Shown: positions 17,283 through 20,577 of the stretch, one piece after another
How positions within the stretch are numbered: the first letter of the stretch is position 1
How the letters are laid out: each line of letters opens with the position of its first letter
DNA from: Branchiostoma floridae
Lineage: Eukaryota > Chordata > Leptocardii > Amphioxiformes > Branchiostomatidae
Length of the DNA stretch: 20,577 nucleotides
Assembly (NCBI RefSeq): GCF_000003815.2
Contig: NW_023365879.1
Span: 1 to 20,577 of the forward strand
Direction of reading: 5' to 3'
The notes under the pieces: generated by a model
Database searches by the model: none
Seen by the model: only the letters and a program-made list of their open reading frames with translations
What the model was told of the DNA's origin: nothing
Translations under genes and position numbers: made by a program

Positions 17283-20200
17283 CTGAAAATACAGCAGGTG
17301 CAACATTTATGTCCCATTCTCAAAATCAATAAGAGCTATCTACCACTGGAAATTCATAATCATAGCATTTTCAGAACAGGAGATATCGATATACTTCATG
17401 TACTTCTTGATGTATAGGATGATTCTATTATTTCAACCTTCTGTCTGATGGTGTTGTGCTCATACAGAAGATTTGTACATTGACAACAGTTGAACGGAAC
17501 CACGTCAAATATTTTTTTAATAGGGAATTCAAGATAAGTGTTGAACTTCATACCTGCAGTTCCTGAGTAAGCCCCTACGGTCAGCCTGTACTTGTGCCCT
17601 TCGTCTTCCACCCTGAAGTTGTCGTACTTGGCGAAGGCGGAGTTTCCCTCAAAGTCCTCCAGATCCACCCTCAGTTCGTATCCTCCCTGTGCTGCCAGGT
17701 GGTACAGGTTCTCATTACCTAACATGTTGAGAAAGTCAGAGCAAGTTGTGGTGTATAAGTGAGGTATAAAACATAATGATCAATCCATGAGTGCCACAAA
17801 TGCATTTTCAGTCAAGTGAACCAACTAGTTAACTCCTAGTATATACTATTAGACAAATTCTAATAGATAATAGAATATCTTTAAGATAGTTACATTGACT
17901 TGGTAGAAAATGTTTCTATGTCAACAGGAAAATTCAAGCCTGATGATTTACTCCCTATCTTACAAGTAGCCACGACTCAAAATTTAAGCCAAGCAAACTG
18001 GTTTTGGGTAAAAAAACAGTCTTATCAACACTGTTGCTGCATAATGAGACCAGATGATCCATATACAATCTTTAGATTAATGAAAGTGCTACTTTTCCTT
18101 ACCGAGCCAGAACTCCCCTCTCAGGTCCCCAAACCCAGCCTTGTAGGCCTGCCAGTCCAGGTAGAAATCTACTGAACCATCCTGTCTTCTCTGGAAAACC
18201 TAGGAATGAATCAAAATATGTTTGCTGTCAGTTGGACATTTCTGTTGTGGCAATTCTGTTGTCATTGGTCATTTTCCCTCTTTCTTGTATCAGGCTACAT
18301 GTAAGTACAAGTTAAAACACAATCTGAAAACTACCTGCCACAGATTGTTGACATGTGTTTGTATGAGATTGCAACCAAAATTTAAAAGCTGAAGTATACA
18401 CAATGTCATGTAAGGTATAGCTCTGACCAAAATTTTGAAGTTAATGTTATCTTTAGCTGCCAACAAAGCATCAACTGAGCTAGCTGGTAAAAACACCAAC
18501 AAACAATCATCAAAATGAGTGACATATTGACATGCATGATCAAATACTTCCTGCACTCCCCTGCAATGTTGTTGTAACAACATTACTGAAAACAAAGCCT
18601 GAGGACCTGGGGTTTATGCCTTGAAGCACTCAGTTTTATGGAGTGAATACAGCCATTTTCAAGTTTTCCTCTCTGCCCTCTGCTTTTATGATGTCAGCTT
18701 GCTTTATAGTATATTTTCATTTTAAAAATCAGAGATTCTGACCAACCAGTTAAATTTGTGTGGCCTAAAGATGATTGATAACAATGTACTGCATGCTTAC
18801 GGTCCATCCTCCCCCATCAGTGTCCATGTCACAGTAGACGTGGATGGGGCTGATGACCCCTGCAGGGTAGATCTGGTACACCCCACTGGTGTCATGGCCG
18901 CTCTGGAGAAGCTCCTGGCAGCTCCGAGGGCCGGTTACCTTGTCTGTGGTTCAGACATAAGAGGAAGAGGTGAAAACAAATTTCAAAGCTTTATCCACAG
19001 CCATTCACACCTCAATCATGTAGCTCATGCCATTTAGTGCTTGCTGACATTTTCTCCCCATTGACCTACAACCCCCAACAGGTAGCATAATCCTGGAAGT
19101 AAGGTTTGTATAGGCTGGAACTTAAAAATCCTAAGATGTGGTTAAATGCACCACTGCTCTCTAATGATCAAAATTTTGACTGACGATTTAAAAGCATTTT
19201 AGATACTTGTACATATTTAAGACAAAAATCTTTTTTGTTTCAGTCTTGCAGTTTGAAGATTTGCTGATCTATACTGACTTTTTAAAACTTTTTTTGTAAG
19301 TCAACAACATACCTTGGAGTTGCTGTAGGTCTGTGGTACACTGCTGTAAGGTGGTGGTCTGTTGTTGCAGAGTTGCTTCCACTTGCTGCAGACTGCTGGC
19401 CTGTTGCTGGATTGCGGCAGCTTGTTGTTGGATGGTTGAATCCTGTTGCTGAAGGTTGCTTGCTTGCTGCAGATTGGTGGTCTCTAGTTGCTGCAGAGTT
19501 GCTTCTACTTGTTGCAGGCTGCTGGCTTGTTGTTGGATGGTAGTGGCTTGCTGCAGATTGGTGGTCTCTATTTGCTGCAGGGTTCCCTGCAGCTGCTGCA
19601 AAGCTGCAGCCTGCTGCAGTATGATGCTGTCCTGACTACTCATTGTTGCCTGAAGGGCCTCGACTGTTGCCTTCAGGTCATCTTCTGCCTGGAACTGTGC
19701 ATTTTTTCAAAACCTCAGAGTCTGTATATGATGGATGACTTATTACATCTGCCAAAGTATGTTTTGGTTCCATTAATGAGTGGGTTTCTAAGTGAACAAG
19801 ATATGTTCTTTTGATGCATTGGAATGCTATTTGGCGCGTACTCTGATCAAAGGTTCTCAAAATTTTCTTTGGAAGTGGCAACTACTTAGCAGTATTTTTT
19901 TGCTCTGTTTTTTTTGCATCACGTATACTGGTGAGAACATTTTTAAGTGTAAAACTATCTAATGTTAACAATGGCAGGTTCTATACAACCTTTCCTGGTT
20001 GAAAAGTCAGGCTCAGATACTCACCTCAGCCAGCTCCTGCTGAGTTAGCTGCTGCAGCTGTCCATCAATGCTGTCCGTCCTGTTCCTCAGCTGGTCCAGC
20101 TGACCTTGAAGGCTGTCCTGAGTACTCAGGTACAGCAGCAGCTGGTCCATAGCTGGACAGGACGGAGCTGGCTGGGAGGGACAGCACACCGCACACTGTC

Positions 20201-20333
20201 CTCCCGTGACCTCATTTTGCCCGACCACGGTTGTCTCATGGTCGTGGAAGGTCTCGGGCAGGTTCTTGATGACGTTTGCGGCACCTCCTTGGTGTAGAAG
20301 TGTGAGAAGAGCGAAAACCACCAGCCTCCCCAT
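17032..20333 (-). CDS. Secreted fibrinogen-related protein (FReD) with glutamine-rich coiled coil, complete, six exons
   Basis: Predicted soluble lectin-like protein of 448 residues. Exons in transcript order: 20333-20025, 19694-19313, 18943-18801, 18199-18103, 17718-17554, 17282-17032; all junctions are GT/AG and frame-consistent. Domains: signal peptide (1 to about 19), Cys cluster CAVCC plus C59 (47-59), sequon NRT at 84, coiled coil (about 129-230) built of 15 [LI]QQ heptads, and FReD (231-448). The FReD starts [23 protein letters not shown] and has [12 protein letters not shown] (267-278), the four canonical cysteines (239, 268, 392, 405), the calcium-loop-like DRDND (381-385), [15 protein letters not shown] (400-414) and the end [12 protein letters not shown]. 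Architecture resembles ficolins and other invertebrate FReD proteins: an N-terminal oligomerising coil and a ligand-binding head. The start has A at -3 and G at +4. The role (pathogen or glycan recognition) is inferred from family; the ligand is unknown. Confidence 0.93.
17283..17553 (-). other. FReD intron 5
   Basis: Intron of 271 bp with GTATGA donor and TTTTCAG acceptor. Nothing recognised inside. Confidence 0.8.
17554..17718 (-). CDS. FReD gene exon 5: central FReD strands
   Basis: Phase 1 in, 1 out; residues 311-366. [22 protein letters not shown], then [20 protein letters not shown] and YSGTAG. The N-LH-L-----YELR-DL-D and Y-L-VG-YSGTAGD patterns are FReD hallmarks. Confidence 0.95.
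17719..18102 (-). other. FReD intron 4
   Basis: Intron of 384 bp. AT-rich, with a short palindromic TAATAG/CTATTA-type patch near 17845-17880. Nothing else recognised. Confidence 0.75.
18103..18199 (-). CDS. FReD gene exon 4
   Basis: Phase 0 in, 1 out; 97 bp, residues 279-311. It encodes [16 protein letters not shown], then [15 protein letters not shown], the Q-R-DGS-DF---W--Y--GFG---GEFWLG core, which is nearly invariant in FReD domains. Confidence 0.96.
18200..18800 (-). other. FReD intron 3
   Basis: Intron of 601 bp. It contains a small palindrome, AATGTTGTT-GT-AACAACATT (18565-18584). The open frame at 18290-18595 has no recognisable domain and is treated as intronic. Confidence 0.75.
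18801..18943 (-). CDS. FReD gene exon 3: start of the fibrinogen-like domain
   Basis: Phase 1 in, 0 out; 143 bp, residues 231-278. First FReD disulfide pair Cys239 and Cys268, with [18 protein letters not shown] and DTDGGGWT. The plus-strand frame covering the same bases is a shadow. Confidence 0.95.
18944..19312 (-). other. FReD intron 2
   Basis: Intron of 369 bp between the coiled-coil exon and the FReD domain. Nothing recognised. Confidence 0.78.
19313..19694 (-). CDS. FReD gene exon 2: glutamine-rich heptad coiled coil
   Basis: Phase 0 in, 1 out; 382 bp, residues 104-230 plus a split codon. It begins [18 protein letters not shown], then 15 units of six to eight residues that start with LQQ or IQQ (examples [22 protein letters not shown]). 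The average of seven gives a continuous a/d hydrophobic stripe. Cys222 sits in the stripe region (LQQCTTD) and could link chains. The block [17 protein letters not shown] occurs twice, and the DNA is a diverged minisatellite of about 21 bp. An acceptor 6 bp further in (start 19688) would also keep the frame. Confidence 0.92.
19695..20024 (-). other. FReD intron 1
   Basis: Intron of 330 bp with GTGAGTATCT donor. The acceptor (AAAAAATGCACAG) lacks a good pyrimidine tract, the weakest of the gene. Nothing else recognised. Confidence 0.78.
20025..20333 (-). CDS. FReD gene exon 1: signal peptide and Cys cluster
   Basis: 309 bp, residues 1-103, ends in phase 0 at GCTGAG|GTGAGT. It encodes [19 protein letters not shown] (signal peptide, predicted cleavage near Ala19), an acidic/His stretch ([10 protein letters not shown]), [13 protein letters not shown], then the start of the helical region [18 protein letters not shown]. 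Confidence 0.9.
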
Positions 20334-20577
20334 GTTGGTTCTGTATCAGAAATGGGTGGATCGATCTGTGTGGGGTGCTTACGTGGCATGTTGTTGATTC
20401 AAGAACCGACTCCATCAGCTGATTTGCACTCCACATTGCTGCTTGTGGTAGGATCGCCAGGAAACACTGGGACTGTTTAGGCAACCCCATGTGTTTGCAC
20501 TATGCGCTGCTGGATGCTGTTCTAGACCATTTGTAAACATTGGTCTTTTGAACTTAGAGTAATGTAACAGTTAGTAA
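20334..20577 (-). promoter_or_regulatory. FReD gene 5' flank / probable 5' UTR and promoter side
   Basis: Upstream of the start codon on the minus strand. No TATA box is clear. Upstream ATGs at about 20389 and 20490 open frames that overlap the main start out of frame; if transcribed they could reduce translation. The transcription start is not visible. Confidence 0.35.

Noticed and set aside
17026-17286. Plus-strand frame of 86 codons, and other plus-strand frames at 18756-19037, 19488-19814 and 20106-20397
   Set aside because: They are antisense shadows of the FReD exons, which have conserved domain motifs and consistent splice phases on the minus strand.
18565-18584. Palindrome AATGTTGTT-GT-AACAACATT in FReD intron 3
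   Set aside because: Short, isolated, without arms or flanking duplication; likely chance in AT-rich sequence.
20341-20382. Possible 5' UTR intron of the FReD gene (CCAC|GTAAGC ... GATACAG)
   Set aside because: The interval is only about 40 bp, too short for a normal animal spliceosomal intron.
1-20577. CRISPR array, tRNA, rRNA or bacterial-type operon
   Set aside because: No spacer-repeat pattern, cloverleaf or clustered prokaryotic ORFs were found; all tandem repeats are explained as satellites, transposon subterminal repeats or exon copies.

Overview
The window looks like nuclear DNA of an invertebrate chordate, most probably a cephalochordate (amphioxus, Branchiostoma). This is an inference from intron-rich extracellular-matrix and lectin-type genes, short introns, very dense DNA transposon and LINE debris, and CA microsatellites. 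I see no bacterial-style operon, rRNA, tRNA or CRISPR array.

Layout: (1) 1-9046 has no host exon I can support. It holds a decayed retroelement ORF end (about 1400-1725), a 163-bp tandem repeat (2821-3308), two adjacent diverged copies of a CCAAT-box-containing block of 620-740 bp (3309-4662), a 2.3-kb CACTA-like DNA transposon with 20-bp subterminal repeats (5602-7911), and a MITE with long terminal inverted repeats (8386-8962). (2) 9047-14198, plus strand: eight consecutive exons of a laminin gene, best read as an alpha subunit of LAMA3/LAMA5 type. They encode the end of an LE repeat, a type-B laminin IV module, four LE (laminin EGF-like) repeats and the start of the LE repeat that is normally split by a type-A laminin IV module. 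Every exon junction keeps the reading frame. Neither end of the gene is in the window. (3) 14199-15699: a (CA)n-rich array holding four extra copies of the last 59 bp of laminin exon 8, interrupted by a 100-N assembly gap. (4) 16181-16861: a 5'-truncated LINE copy on the minus strand with a perfect 13-bp target-site duplication. (5) 17032-20333, minus strand: a complete six-exon gene for a secreted fibrinogen-related protein of 448 residues: signal peptide, Cys cluster, glutamine-rich heptad coiled coil and C-terminal fibrinogen-like (FReD) lectin domain.

The two host genes point toward each other and both encode extracellular proteins: a basement-membrane subunit and a soluble, probably oligomeric, carbohydrate-recognition protein of ficolin/FReD type. 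Nothing suggests that they act together. Because the laminin gene continues past its last visible exon, the FReD gene either lies inside a laminin intron on the opposite strand or has been joined to it wrongly near the assembly gap. The most unusual features are the exon-fragment/CA array, whose copies would each be a 54-nt frame-neutral cassette, and the CACTA-like element with its 20-bp-periodic array.
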